NCBI RefSeq assembly: GCF_001021385.1
Contig: NZ_CP011773.1
Coordinates: forward strand, 3,038,001-3,102,000
From: Mycobacterium sp. EPa45
GTDB lineage: Bacteria > Actinomycetota > Actinomycetes > Mycobacteriales > Mycobacteriaceae
DNA: 64,000 nucleotides
Direction of reading: 5' to 3'
A program made the translations under genes and the position numbers. The notes beneath the pieces were generated by a model. It worked only from the letters and a program-made list of their open reading frames with translations. It made no database searches and had not been told where the DNA came from. Positions 16,743 through 25,128 of this stretch are shown piece by piece; the stretch's first letter is position 1; each line of letters begins with the position of its first letter.

Positions 16743-17647
16743 CCTTGTGCTCGGACCTGGTCCTTGACCGCCAGGACCACCGGCGGAGCATCCCGCCAGT
16801 CGGGTACGCCGTTCTCTGGGCCCGCAGTCATACGGCCGTCCTCTCGAACCTGGGCCCAATGCGAGTGGTTGAGCTGATGCAGCGTGAAACACGCCTGCAG
16901 GGAGTTGTAGAACCCCATGTTGTCGACCGTCTGGTTGACCGACTCCTTGATCAGCAGCGCCGCCATGGTGGGCACGGTGGCAATACGCCGTGCCATCTCG
17001 AGAGTTCGGTCCGCCAGCTCTTCCCGAGTGAACACCTTGCTGACCATTCCGAGCCGATGAGCCTCGTGGATGTCGATGGCGTCGCCGGTCAACATGAGCT
17101 CCTTGGCCTTGCGCGGCCCGAATTCCCACGGGTGGCCGAAATACTCCATGCCGCACATACCGAGGCGGGTTCCGACCACATCCGCGAACCGGACATCGTC
17201 GCTACCGACGATCAGGTCGCACGCCCACATCAACATGAGGCCCGCCGAGAACACGTCACCGTGTACCTGAGCAATGGTGATCTTGCGCAGATTTCGCCAC
17301 CGTAAGGTGTTCTGGAAGAAGTAGTGCCATTCCTGCAACATGCACATCTCCGCACCCTCCCGGGTGCCACCGTTGATCCGCACCGTCGGATGCTGGTCGG
17401 GTCCGGGCCGAAACTCCGCGCTGGCCTGCTTGGACCCGATGTCGTGACCGGAGGAGAACATCTTTCCCTCGCCGGCGAGGATCACCACGCGGACGTTGTC
17501 GTCGGCCTCGGCGGCGCCGAAGGCCTCGTCGAGTTCGACCAACATGCCGCGGTTCTGCGCATTGCGTTGTTCGGGACGGTTCAGCGAGATACGTACGATG
17601 GCGCCGTCGTCATAGGTTTGCCATTTGAGGAACCGATAGTCGCTCAC
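16739..17647 (-). CDS. enoyl-CoA hydratase/isomerase family protein
   Basis: A 302-residue crotonase-family protein with SLNRPEQRNAQN near the N-terminus, the oxyanion segment FSSGHD and a divergent second segment GDVFSAGLML. The loop VGTRLGMCGMEYFGHPWEFG is longer than usual. GGGGAGA lies 5 bases before the GTG at 17647, which decides the start over an upstream ATG. It is coupled to the PaaI thioesterase gene. A specialised substrate is likely from the altered loop. Confidence 0.86.
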   Translation of the reverse strand: MSDYRFLKWQTYDDGAIVRISLNRPEQRNAQNRGMLVELDEAFGAAEADDNVRVVILAGEGKMFSSGHDIGSKQASAEFRPGPDQHPTVRINGGTREGAEMCMLQEWHYFFQNTLRWRNLRKITIAQVHGDVFSAGLMLMWACDLIVGSDDVRFADVVGTRLGMCGMEYFGHPWEFGPRKAKELMLTGDAIDIHEAHRLGMVSKVFTREELADRTLEMARRIATVPTMAALLIKESVNQTVDNMGFYNSLQACFTLHQLNHSHWAQVREDGRMTAGPENGVPDWRDAPPVVLAVKDQVRAQG

Positions 17648-17690
17648 TGTTCTCCCCTTACCTCGTGTGGTAATCATGTTATCGGCATAC

Positions 17691-17706
17691 GAGAAGCAAT
17701 ATTCTC
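17691..17706. promoter_or_regulatory. inverted repeat GAGAA-N6-TTCTC
   Basis: GAGAAGCAATATTCTC lies in the divergent spacer between the crotonase (-) and DapB-like (+) genes, 11 bases before the AGGAGG of the latter. It is a 5-bp inverted repeat with the same half-site seen at other promoters of the island. A regulator-binding role is inferred. Confidence 0.4.
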
Positions 17707-17729
17707 ACAACGCCTCAGGAGGTACTGCC

Positions 17730-18845
17730 ATGACCCAGCTGGGCCGCGGGAATCCGCGCGTAATCCTCTGGGGACCGGGCCAAGTCGGCGTCGGCGCGCT
17801 ACGAGCGACCATTGCTCATCCTGGATTGGATCTCGTCGGGTTGATCGTGCACTCCGAGGCAAAGGACGGTCTAGACGCGGGTGACATCTGTGGTATGCCG
17901 CCCACCGGAGTGATAGCCACGCGGGATAGCGACGCTGCCCTGGCTGTAGACGCCGACGTTGTCGCTTTCTTCGCCTCCGGCGACTATCGGTATCGGGAGG
18001 CGGCCGAGGACGTCGCACGCTGCCTGCGCGCGGGGAAGAACGTCGTCTGCACGTCCCTCGTGCCGCTGTGTTATCCGCCGGCCGCCGACCGGGAGACTGT
18101 CGAATTGCTCGAACAGGCCTGCCGCGAAGGCGGTACCAGCATGTTCAACAGCGGCGTCGACCCCGGCTGGGCGAACGACGTGATCGCCTTGACGATGACG
18201 GGCTTCAGCAGTCGTGTGGACACCATCACGATGCTGGAGATCCTGGACTACGGCCCGATCAACCAACCGGAGATCATGTTCGACTTCATGGGATTCGGTC
18301 ACCCGCCCGATCATCCGGCACCGCTGTTCGACACGACCCGCCTGGCCGCGCTCTGGGCGCCCATTGTGCACCTGGTCGCCGACGGTGTCGGACTGGCGTT
18401 GGACGACGTCGTGACGACCATCGACAAGTGGCTCGCGACGCAGCGCTACGAGGTGGCATCGGGTTGGGTTGAACCCGGCACGATGGGTGGCATGCGGTTC
18501 AAGCTCGCCGGGATCGTCGATGGCGAGGAACGCGTGGTGCTCGAACACATCACCCGAATGGGCGAGCAGTCCGCACCCGACTGGCCGCGGCATCCGTCAC
18601 CGCACGGCGGCTACCGGGTGATCGTCGACGGTCTGCCCACTTACACCGTCGACATCGAGATGCATGGCCGTGGCAACAACATGCGCGGCCTCACCTACGC
18701 CACCGTGATGCGCGAACTCAACGCGATCCCGGCGGTCATCGCAGCGCCGCCAGGGTTGTTGTCGACACTCGACCTGCCGATGGTCACCGGACCGATGCGG
18801 GGCGGGACCTGGCAGGGTGTATTGCCGCGGAGGGATCACGCGTGA
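17730..18845 (+). CDS. DapB-like NAD(P)-binding reductase/amine dehydrogenase family protein
   Basis: A 371-residue protein whose first 130 residues resemble the NAD(P)-binding half of dihydrodipicolinate reductase (WGPGQVGVGALRA, then the long loop to DADVVAFFASGDYR). It is much longer than true DapB, so it belongs with the 2,4-diaminopentanoate dehydrogenase-like family common in mycobacterial catabolic clusters, not lysine synthesis. AGGAGG at 17717-17722 fixes the ATG at 17730. Its stop overlaps the GTG of the nitroreductase gene. The substrate is unknown. Confidence 0.8.
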   Translation: MTQLGRGNPRVILWGPGQVGVGALRATIAHPGLDLVGLIVHSEAKDGLDAGDICGMPPTGVIATRDSDAALAVDADVVAFFASGDYRYREAAEDVARCLRAGKNVVCTSLVPLCYPPAADRETVELLEQACREGGTSMFNSGVDPGWANDVIALTMTGFSSRVDTITMLEILDYGPINQPEIMFDFMGFGHPPDHPAPLFDTTRLAALWAPIVHLVADGVGLALDDVVTTIDKWLATQRYEVASGWVEPGTMGGMRFKLAGIVDGEERVVLEHITRMGEQSAPDWPRHPSPHGGYRVIVDGLPTYTVDIEMHGRGNNMRGLTYATVMRELNAIPAVIAAPPGLLSTLDLPMVTGPMRGGTWQGVLPRRDHA

Positions 18846-19495
18846 CGACGAACGCGGTACCCACGACCTCGGATGATCTGTGGACCGTGATGAGTACGGC
18901 GACAGCGGTGCGGCGATACCGCCCCGAACCGGTCGGTGACGACGTCTTGGACAGGTGCCTGCAGGCCGCGTCGTGGGCGCCGTCGGGCGGGAACGGTCAG
19001 CCCTGGAAGTTCGTGGTGATCCGCTCGCAGGACATGCGCGACGTCATCACCGCCGCGGCCCACTCGACGTGGGAAGTGATGAAGGACTTCTACCAGATCC
19101 CCGACGACCACGGCGCCGACGACCCGAAGACACGCGTGCTGAGGACGATGGCTGAGCATATGCAGATCGGCGGCGCCGCACCCGAGCTGGTGCTCTTTTG
19201 CGTTCAGCCGCAACGCGGTACCACTGAGCTGCAACAGGCCGGTTCGATTTTTCCTGCTGTGCAGAACTTCCTGCTCGCGGCCCGCGCACAGGGCCTCGGT
19301 GCTGCAATCACGCTCTGGCACGGTCAGTGTGACGCCGAGTTGCGCACGGCGATCGGCATCCCCGCCGACTGGAAGATCGCGACGCTGCTGACGGTGGGAT
19401 GGCCCCGGGGGGGACACCACCCCGTGCGCCGCAAACCGCTGTCCAAGGCGGCCGTGCTGGATCGGTGGGATCAGCCGTGGAGCAACGGCAGCTGA
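18842..19495 (+). CDS. nitroreductase family flavoprotein
   Basis: An FMN-dependent oxidoreductase of 217 residues. The N-terminal FMN phosphate-binding motif VRRYRPEPV and the segment SWAPSGGNGQPW are typical, as is the C-terminal TVGWPRG. It starts with GTG overlapping the stop of the DapB-like gene and is therefore coupled to it. Members reduce nitro groups, quinones or enoates; the native substrate is unclear. The gene ends 3 bp from the convergent amidohydrolase gene. Confidence 0.9.
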   Translation: MTTNAVPTTSDDLWTVMSTATAVRRYRPEPVGDDVLDRCLQAASWAPSGGNGQPWKFVVIRSQDMRDVITAAAHSTWEVMKDFYQIPDDHGADDPKTRVLRTMAEHMQIGGAAPELVLFCVQPQRGTTELQQAGSIFPAVQNFLLAARAQGLGAAITLWHGQCDAELRTAIGIPADWKIATLLTVGWPRGGHHPVRRKPLSKAAVLDRWDQPWSNGS

Positions 19496-19498
19496 CTG

Positions 19499-20689
19499 CT
19501 AGGCCAAGCCGAAGAAGTTCTTCGCGTTGGTGGACAGCACCTTTCGCTTCGTGGCCTCATCCAGACCCTCGGTCGCCTTGTTGGCGACGGCGGTGCTGTG
19601 TGGCCAGTTGGTGTCGTTGTGTGGGTAGTCGGTCTCGAACATGAGCTGATCCTCACCGACGAGGTCGAGGATGCGGAACGCGACAGGGTCGCCGAATGTG
19701 GAGAACCAGATGCGGCCTGGTACCTGAGTGCTCGGGGGCTCGGTCAGCAACGGATGAATGTCGCCCCAGGCCCTTCGGTCTTCCCAAACCTCGTCGACGC
19801 GCTGCAGATAGTAGGGAATCCAGCCGGCCTGTGCTTCTGCGAAAGCGATCTTCAGCATCGGAAACTGCCTGAGTTTGGCGGAGAACAGCCAATCGACCAG
19901 CGCGATGGTGCAGTTGACTGCCATCAACGCACTGGTGACCACGTGCGGCGAATCAGGGGAGGACCTGGTCAGCGACGAACTGGACCCGATGTGAAGCATG
20001 ATGCCCACATTGTTGCGCTCGCAGGCGGCGAAGAACGGATCCCAGTAGCCGCTGTGGATGGACGGCAGGTCCAGGCGCGCCGGAAGTTCCGAGAAACACA
20101 CGGCGGGCATGCCCTTGGCCGCAACCCGCTCGACTTCCCGCACGGCAAGCTGGACGTCCCAAAGAGGGATGATGCCAAGCGGGATCAGTCGGCCGTTCGA
20201 TCCGCCGCCCCATTCGTCGATCTGAAAGTCGTTGTACGCCTGGACACACAGGAGGGCGAGATCCTTGTCCTTGCCATGCAGGAATCGCTGCCCGCAGAAG
20301 CGGACGAGCGTGTTCGGAAAACAGGCCGACGCCTCGATACCCGCGATATCCATGTCGGCGAGTCGATCCGCCGGACGGTAGCAACCGGGACGCATCTCGT
20401 CGTACGTAATCGGGTCGGTGGTGAGTTCGTCGATCTCGTAGCCGGCCGCTGCGCTGATGAGCGGTATCGGGATGAGGGAGTCCTCGTAGTGCCAGATGTC
20501 GGCGTCGCGGCCCTCCTCATCTTCGATGAAGACGACGTCCGACGTGACCGTCGGATCCATGCGTCCCCGGTGGCGAACGATCCGCGGACCGGTGTCGCGG
20601 TAGCGTTCGGGCAGTCGGCTGGTCCACAGATCAGCCGGCTCCACCAGATGGTCGTCCGGCGAGACGATCAGAATGTCTGCACTCAACAC
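19499..20689 (-). CDS. amidohydrolase family protein (TIM-barrel metal hydrolase/decarboxylase)
   Basis: A 396-residue relative of the protein at 6397-7701, with the same DDHLVEPADLW motif at the N-terminus and FETDYPHNDTNWP near the C-terminus. The start lies near an AAGGAGA; the GTG at 20689 is very close to it and the TTG three bases further has better spacing, so the first residue is uncertain by one. Two paralogues in one island suggest either two related substrates or a heteromer. The reaction is unknown. Confidence 0.82.
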   Translation of the reverse strand: MLSADILIVSPDDHLVEPADLWTSRLPERYRDTGPRIVRHRGRMDPTVTSDVVFIEDEEGRDADIWHYEDSLIPIPLISAAAGYEIDELTTDPITYDEMRPGCYRPADRLADMDIAGIEASACFPNTLVRFCGQRFLHGKDKDLALLCVQAYNDFQIDEWGGGSNGRLIPLGIIPLWDVQLAVREVERVAAKGMPAVCFSELPARLDLPSIHSGYWDPFFAACERNNVGIMLHIGSSSSLTRSSPDSPHVVTSALMAVNCTIALVDWLFSAKLRQFPMLKIAFAEAQAGWIPYYLQRVDEVWEDRRAWGDIHPLLTEPPSTQVPGRIWFSTFGDPVAFRILDLVGEDQLMFETDYPHNDTNWPHSTAVANKATEGLDEATKRKVLSTNAKNFFGLA

Positions 20690-20745
20690 TGTCTCCTTCG
20701 ATGACGGCCGTTCGCCCCCGGTTGCGACAACATAATTCCACAAAT

Positions 20746-20761
20746 GAGAATGATCGTTTCC
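20746..20761. promoter_or_regulatory. candidate operator with GAGAAYNATCRT motif (site C)
   Basis: GAGAATGATCGTTTCC lies in the 197-bp spacer between the amidohydrolase (-) and acyl-CoA synthetase (+) genes and matches the sites at 4802 and 15255. Apart from this motif and the ribosome-binding sites I see nothing else in the spacer. Confidence 0.45.
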
Positions 20762-20886
20762 ACCGTACCCCATCACCTTGCCGGTTCACACTCGGACGCG
20801 ACCACGGTCCCGCCGTCATGGCAGTGCTCATTGAGAAGCTATCTTCTCGTTGGGCGGCGGGCACGATTCTCGATGGAGGGACAGGG

Positions 20887-22401
20887 ATGCAGATCCGCGA
20901 TCACATCGACGGCGAACAAACCGCCATAGTGCTGGTCCCGTCGGGGATAACTGTCAGCTACGCCGAGCTGGACGCACGGGCCAACCAATTGGCGCACTTT
21001 CTCCGTCAATCAGGGGTATCTGCCGGAGACACCGTGGCGATTCTGATGGAGAATAATGCGCATGTCCACGCCGCGATGTGGGCGGCGCGGCGCAGTGGGC
21101 TTTACTTCACGATCATCAACACACACCTGACCACCCCCGAAATCGGCTACATCATCGCCGATTGTCAGGCCAAGGCGCTGCTGTCTTCACACGCCATGAT
21201 GACGACCTGTCGTCAACTCATGAGCGAGGTCGAACAGGGCCTGCCCCGCGTGAAGTTGATGGCCGACGATGATCTCGATGACTGGGAGCGCTATCCCGAA
21301 TGCGTTGCTTCCCAGCCGACAACGCCCATCGAGGACGAAAGCGACGGGCAGCTGCTCCAATACTCGGCGGGGAGCACGGGTCGCCCTAAAGGCATCCGTA
21401 GGCCGTTGCGGTCCGCGGGGAGCGGGTTGTCGAGTCTGTCCACGCCTGTATTCGAAGCGTTGGGCATCGGCGCTGGTTCGGTATATCTGAGCCCAGCGCC
21501 GACATATCACACTGCCCCTGCGATGTGGACGATGGCGGCACAGGCAGCGGGTGCCACCACGATCGTGATGGAGCGCTTCGATCCGGTCCTGACCCTCAAT
21601 GTCATTGAGCATCATGGCGTTACGCACGCCCAGTTCGTACCTACGATGTTCGTCCGCATGCTTCGCCTTCCCGAAGACGTGCGTCGGCGGTATGACGTGT
21701 CAACTCTGCGTCGGGTAGTGCACGCGGCCGCGCCGTGTCCGCCCGATATCAAGGCGCAAATGATCGACTGGTGGGGCCCGATCGTCGACGAGTACTACGG
21801 ATCCTCCGAAGGGGCCGGTATCTGCTACATCCGGGCCGAGGAATGGCTCGAGCATCCCGGGTCGGTGGGCAAGCCGCTGCTCGGCACACCGCATGTTCTC
21901 GGCCCGGACGGTGCGGAACTTCCCGCCGGAGAGGTGGGCGACCTGTACTTCGAAGGGGGATATCCGTTCGAGTACCTCAACGACGCCACCAAGACAGCGG
22001 CGTCGCGCAACACAGAAGGCTGGGTGACGGTCGGAGACGTCGGCTATCTCGACGGGGACGGATATGTGTACCTGACCGATCGCCGGCACCACATGATCAT
22101 CACCGGTGGCGTGAACGTCTACCCGCAGGAGGCGGAGAATGCTCTCCTGAGTCACCCGCTCGTCGTCGACGCCGCGGTCTTCGGCATCCCCGACGCCGAC
22201 CTGGGCCAGACGGCGAAAGCGGTCGTTGAACTGGTGGATCCGATCTACATCAGCGATGAGACCGCCGAGCGGTTGGTGAGGTGGCTTCACGAGCGACTCG
22301 CCGCCTACAAATGCCCGCGGTCGATTTCGTTTACCCCACGATTGCCGCGCACAGATGCGGGAAAGCTGAACAAACACCCGCTGATCGAGATGTATCGGTA
22401 G
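20887..22401 (+). CDS. AMP-binding acyl-CoA synthetase (FadD-like)
   Basis: A 504-residue acyl-CoA ligase. It shows YSAGSTGRPKG (residues about 159-169), YYGSSEGAG, GDVGYLDGDGYVYLTDR and the C-terminal catalytic Lys in RTDAGKLNK. GGAGGG six bases before the ATG at 20887 sets the start; the open frame from 20701 is upstream leader. The final motif DAGKLNK and the SSEGAG segment resemble ligases for bulky or cyclic acids, but the substrate is not determinable. It is followed 3 bp later by the acyltransferase gene. Confidence 0.9.
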   Translation: MQIRDHIDGEQTAIVLVPSGITVSYAELDARANQLAHFLRQSGVSAGDTVAILMENNAHVHAAMWAARRSGLYFTIINTHLTTPEIGYIIADCQAKALLSSHAMMTTCRQLMSEVEQGLPRVKLMADDDLDDWERYPECVASQPTTPIEDESDGQLLQYSAGSTGRPKGIRRPLRSAGSGLSSLSTPVFEALGIGAGSVYLSPAPTYHTAPAMWTMAAQAAGATTIVMERFDPVLTLNVIEHHGVTHAQFVPTMFVRMLRLPEDVRRRYDVSTLRRVVHAAAPCPPDIKAQMIDWWGPIVDEYYGSSEGAGICYIRAEEWLEHPGSVGKPLLGTPHVLGPDGAELPAGEVGDLYFEGGYPFEYLNDATKTAASRNTEGWVTVGDVGYLDGDGYVYLTDRRHHMIITGGVNVYPQEAENALLSHPLVVDAAVFGIPDADLGQTAKAVVELVDPIYISDETAERLVRWLHERLAAYKCPRSISFTPRLPRTDAGKLNKHPLIEMYR

Positions 22402-22404
22402 GCA

Positions 22405-23205
22405 ATGATGGCCAGTAGTGCACGCCGTGAAGTGGCGCTGTGGGATCCGACGTTCACCGAACGAGTCAAGAATGTCGTGGGCCCACTGGTGCGGCGGTAC
22501 TTCCGGGCCGAGGTGCGCGGTGTCGATCAGATTCCTCCGAGTGGCGGGGTGCTCTTCGTGAGCAACCACTCAGGCGGAATGCTGACGCCCGACGTGTTCG
22601 TCCTCGCGACGGCCTACTACGAGCGGTTTGGTTACGGCAGACCTCTCTATACACTTGCCCACTCGATGATCTTGGTGGGCTCGCTCGGCGCTACGCTGCG
22701 CCGGGTGGGCGCGATTGAGGCGAGCAGAGGCAACGCCGCTCAGGCGCTCCGGAACGGGGCGGCGGTCTTGGTCTTCCCTGGTGGCGACTACGACGCGTAC
22801 CGGCCGACGTCAAAGGCCAACGTCATCGACTTCAATGGGCGTACCGGTTATGTGCGCACCGCCCTGGAGGCCGGTGTGCCCATCGTGCCGATCGTGTCGA
22901 TCGGGGGCCAGGAGAGTCAGTGGTTCCTGTCAAGGGGATCGTGGCTGGCCAAGCGCCTCGGCCTGAGCCGGTTCAGGGCTGAAATCATGCCGCTGACCGT
23001 CGGAATCCCCTTCGGTCTAGGCATCTTTGTCCCGAATCTTCCCCTTCCCGCCAAGATAGTGACCGAAGTGCTGGCCCCCATTGACGTCCGCGATCGCTGG
23101 GGCGCAGATGCCGATGTGGACGAAGTGGATCGGCACGTCCGTCGACTCATGCAGGACGCCCTTGACGCCCTGGCCGATGGACGCCGGTTTCCCATCATCG
23201 GTTGA
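22405..23205 (+). CDS. PlsC-type lysophospholipid acyltransferase family protein
   Basis: A 266-residue acyltransferase of the glycerol-phosphate acyltransferase superfamily. The block SNHSGGMLTPD stands where the HX4D motif is expected, with His kept and Asp shifted. VFPGGDYDAYRP corresponds to the substrate-binding block and VPIVPIVSIGGQES to block IV. It lies directly downstream of the acyl-CoA synthetase gene, so an acyl-CoA made there may be its donor, but a role in lipid synthesis rather than catabolism is equally possible. Confidence 0.82.
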   Translation: MMASSARREVALWDPTFTERVKNVVGPLVRRYFRAEVRGVDQIPPSGGVLFVSNHSGGMLTPDVFVLATAYYERFGYGRPLYTLAHSMILVGSLGATLRRVGAIEASRGNAAQALRNGAAVLVFPGGDYDAYRPTSKANVIDFNGRTGYVRTALEAGVPIVPIVSIGGQESQWFLSRGSWLAKRLGLSRFRAEIMPLTVGIPFGLGIFVPNLPLPAKIVTEVLAPIDVRDRWGADADVDEVDRHVRRLMQDALDALADGRRFPIIG

Positions 23206-23257
23206 CCCATCGACAGTAGGCAGGTGCCGTCGTGCATCGAGAAGGGCTCCGAGAGGG

Positions 23258-23860
23258 CTACGGCAGCTTGATCGCCGATGTGTACATCTCGACGATGGGC
23301 CGGTAGAGATCGACGTCGTCGAGCTCACTGCCGAGAATCACGGAGTCGCTGGTGGCGATCAGCACCTGGGCGAAGGTCAGCGGCGGGATCAGCAACGTCC
23401 CGCCGAGGCGATCGATGCCCTTGACGATGAACTCGCTGAGCTTCTCGACGACCTCGGATCGCTTGGCGGCCACCCGCTCCCGCGCCTCGGGGTTGCGCAA
23501 CAGGTAGAGCGTGAACTCGTGCCCTAACGCGGCGTGCTCGGTGCCACGGTCTCGACTCAGCTGGCGCCACCGCGCTGCGATCTCATCGAACTCTCGGGCC
23601 GTGACCGACTTCGCCGACGCCATCACCTCGGCGAAGTTGTCGAAGTAGCGCCGCCAGTATCGGTCGCTGACCGCCAGGAAAAGCTCCTCTTTGGTGGCGA
23701 AGTGCTTGTAGATGGCGCCCTTCGTGTAGCCGGCGGCATGGGCGATGTCGTCGAGTTTGGCTGCCAAGAAACCCTTTTCCGCGAACACGTCCTCGGCGGC
23801 GTCGAGCAGCAGCGAGCGGGTGTGCTCCAGTCGCCGCTCCCGCGTCCACCGCTCCGCCAT
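23258..23860 (-). CDS. TetR family transcriptional regulator
   Basis: A 200-residue regulator with a clear N-terminal helix-turn-helix (EKGFLAAKLDDIAHAAGYTK, then GAIYKHFATKEELF). It is divergent from the AveC-MoxR-VWA unit, and the spacer carries a perfect 10-bp inverted repeat. It therefore most likely represses that unit and itself. Confidence 0.92.
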   Translation of the reverse strand: MAERWTRERRLEHTRSLLLDAAEDVFAEKGFLAAKLDDIAHAAGYTKGAIYKHFATKEELFLAVSDRYWRRYFDNFAEVMASAKSVTAREFDEIAARWRQLSRDRGTEHAALGHEFTLYLLRNPEARERVAAKRSEVVEKLSEFIVKGIDRLGGTLLIPPLTFAQVLIATSDSVILGSELDDVDLYRPIVEMYTSAIKLP

Positions 23861-23876
23861 GACGGAATTCTGCCAC

Positions 23877-23919
23877 AGAATCTGAGAAACCCATTGGATA
23901 CTCAGATTCTCATGAGTAT
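23877..23919. promoter_or_regulatory. palindromic operator candidate between TetR and the AveC-like gene
   Basis: AGAATCTGAG (23877-23886) and CTCAGATTCT (23901-23910) are perfect inverted copies with a 14-base spacer. A second overlapping repeat, ATACTCA (23898-23904) and TGAGTAT (23913-23919), has an 8-base spacer. The block fills most of the spacer between the divergent genes, as expected for a TetR-type operator. Confidence 0.65.
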
Positions 23920-23955
23920 ATTTTGACCGAACGCTGTCAGCCCAGAGGAGTTGTC

Positions 23956-25128
23956 GTGAGCGATGTGTCCCGCGCCAAGAGGTCCACCACCGTCGTCGAG
24001 CCGGCGAGGCCCGCCGTCGGCGCCTTGGGCGACGCGCAACGACCGTCCAGCGCGGCGGTCAAGGTGTGGGCGACCGTCGGCGGCGTGCTTCTGGTCCTGC
24101 AGCTCTACGTCTGGATCCGGTGGGTCACCGGCCCGTACTTCGTGCGGGTACCCGCCGGCCCCAGCGATCCGCCGGCGTACATGAAGATCTTCCTGACCGC
24201 CAACGGGGCCCTGATGTGCGTGGCTCTTCCGGCCGCCATCTGGTGGTTCCTGATCCGGCCCTGGGTGCGTGAGCGTCGTATCACCCTCGACGGCTTGCTG
24301 CTGGTGTCTTGCGCCCTCTTCTTCTTCCAGGACCCGCTGCTGAACTATCTGAACACGTGGTGCACCTACAACACCTGGTTGTGGAACCGCGGTTCCTGGT
24401 CGTCACACATTCCTGGTTGGGTATCGCCCGAGTCTCCGGGGCGCCAGGTCGCAGAACCGTTGCTGATCAACGCAACCGGGTACGGAATGGTGATGCTGTT
24501 GGCGATCGCCGGCTGCTGGTTCATGCGACGGGTGAAGTCCCGCTGGCCGCAGATGAGCAACCCGCGACTCATCCTGATCACCTACGCGGGCGCGATCGTT
24601 CTCGATTTCGTGATGGAAGCCGGCTTCATGCTGCCGTTCGGGCTCTACACGTATCCCGGTGCCATCCAATCGGTTTCGGTCTTCGCCGGGACTTACCACC
24701 AATGGCCGATCTACGAAGGGCTCATGTGGGGTGGCGTGATGACCGCGCTGAGCTGTCTGCGCTTCTTCACCGACGACCGCGGCAGGACCGTCGTCGAGCG
24801 CGGACTCGACAACGTGCGTGGCGGCTTCGCGCGGCAGCAGTTCGTCCGTTTCCTCGCCATCTTCGCCGCCGTGAGCGCGTGTTTCTTCGTGTTCTACAAC
24901 CTGCCTGCGCAATGGTTCGGCATGCACTCAGACCCGTGGCCCGCCGACCACCAGAAGCGTTCGTACTTCAACGGCGGCATCTGCGGCGACGGCACCGACA
25001 CTCCGTGCCCGGATCCGGTCATCCCGCTACCGACGAAGCGTTCCGGATTCATCGACGTCAACGGCAAACTGGTGTTGCCGGAGGGAGCCACGATGCCGCC
25101 CGTCGTTCCGTTCGAGCGCGCTAGGTGA
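23956..25128 (+). CDS. AveC-like (spirocyclase family) integral membrane protein
   Basis: A 390-residue membrane protein with about six or seven hydrophobic segments and conserved-looking polar loops (FFQDPLLNYLNTW, YQWPIYEG-like segment HQWPIYEGLMWGG). It resembles the AveC family, named for the avermectin protein linked to spiroketal formation. Mycobacterial members have no proven reaction. GAGGAG before the GTG at 23956 sets the start. Its stop overlaps the GTG of the MoxR gene, so the three genes to 27573 form a unit. Confidence 0.72.
   Translation: MSDVSRAKRSTTVVEPARPAVGALGDAQRPSSAAVKVWATVGGVLLVLQLYVWIRWVTGPYFVRVPAGPSDPPAYMKIFLTANGALMCVALPAAIWWFLIRPWVRERRITLDGLLLVSCALFFFQDPLLNYLNTWCTYNTWLWNRGSWSSHIPGWVSPESPGRQVAEPLLINATGYGMVMLLAIAGCWFMRRVKSRWPQMSNPRLILITYAGAIVLDFVMEAGFMLPFGLYTYPGAIQSVSVFAGTYHQWPIYEGLMWGGVMTALSCLRFFTDDRGRTVVERGLDNVRGGFARQQFVRFLAIFAAVSACFFVFYNLPAQWFGMHSDPWPADHQKRSYFNGGICGDGTDTPCPDPVIPLPTKRSGFIDVNGKLVLPEGATMPPVVPFERAR

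Noticed and set aside
17730..18845. True dihydrodipicolinate reductase (lysine synthesis)
   Set aside because: The protein is about 120 residues longer than DapB, and the context is catabolic.
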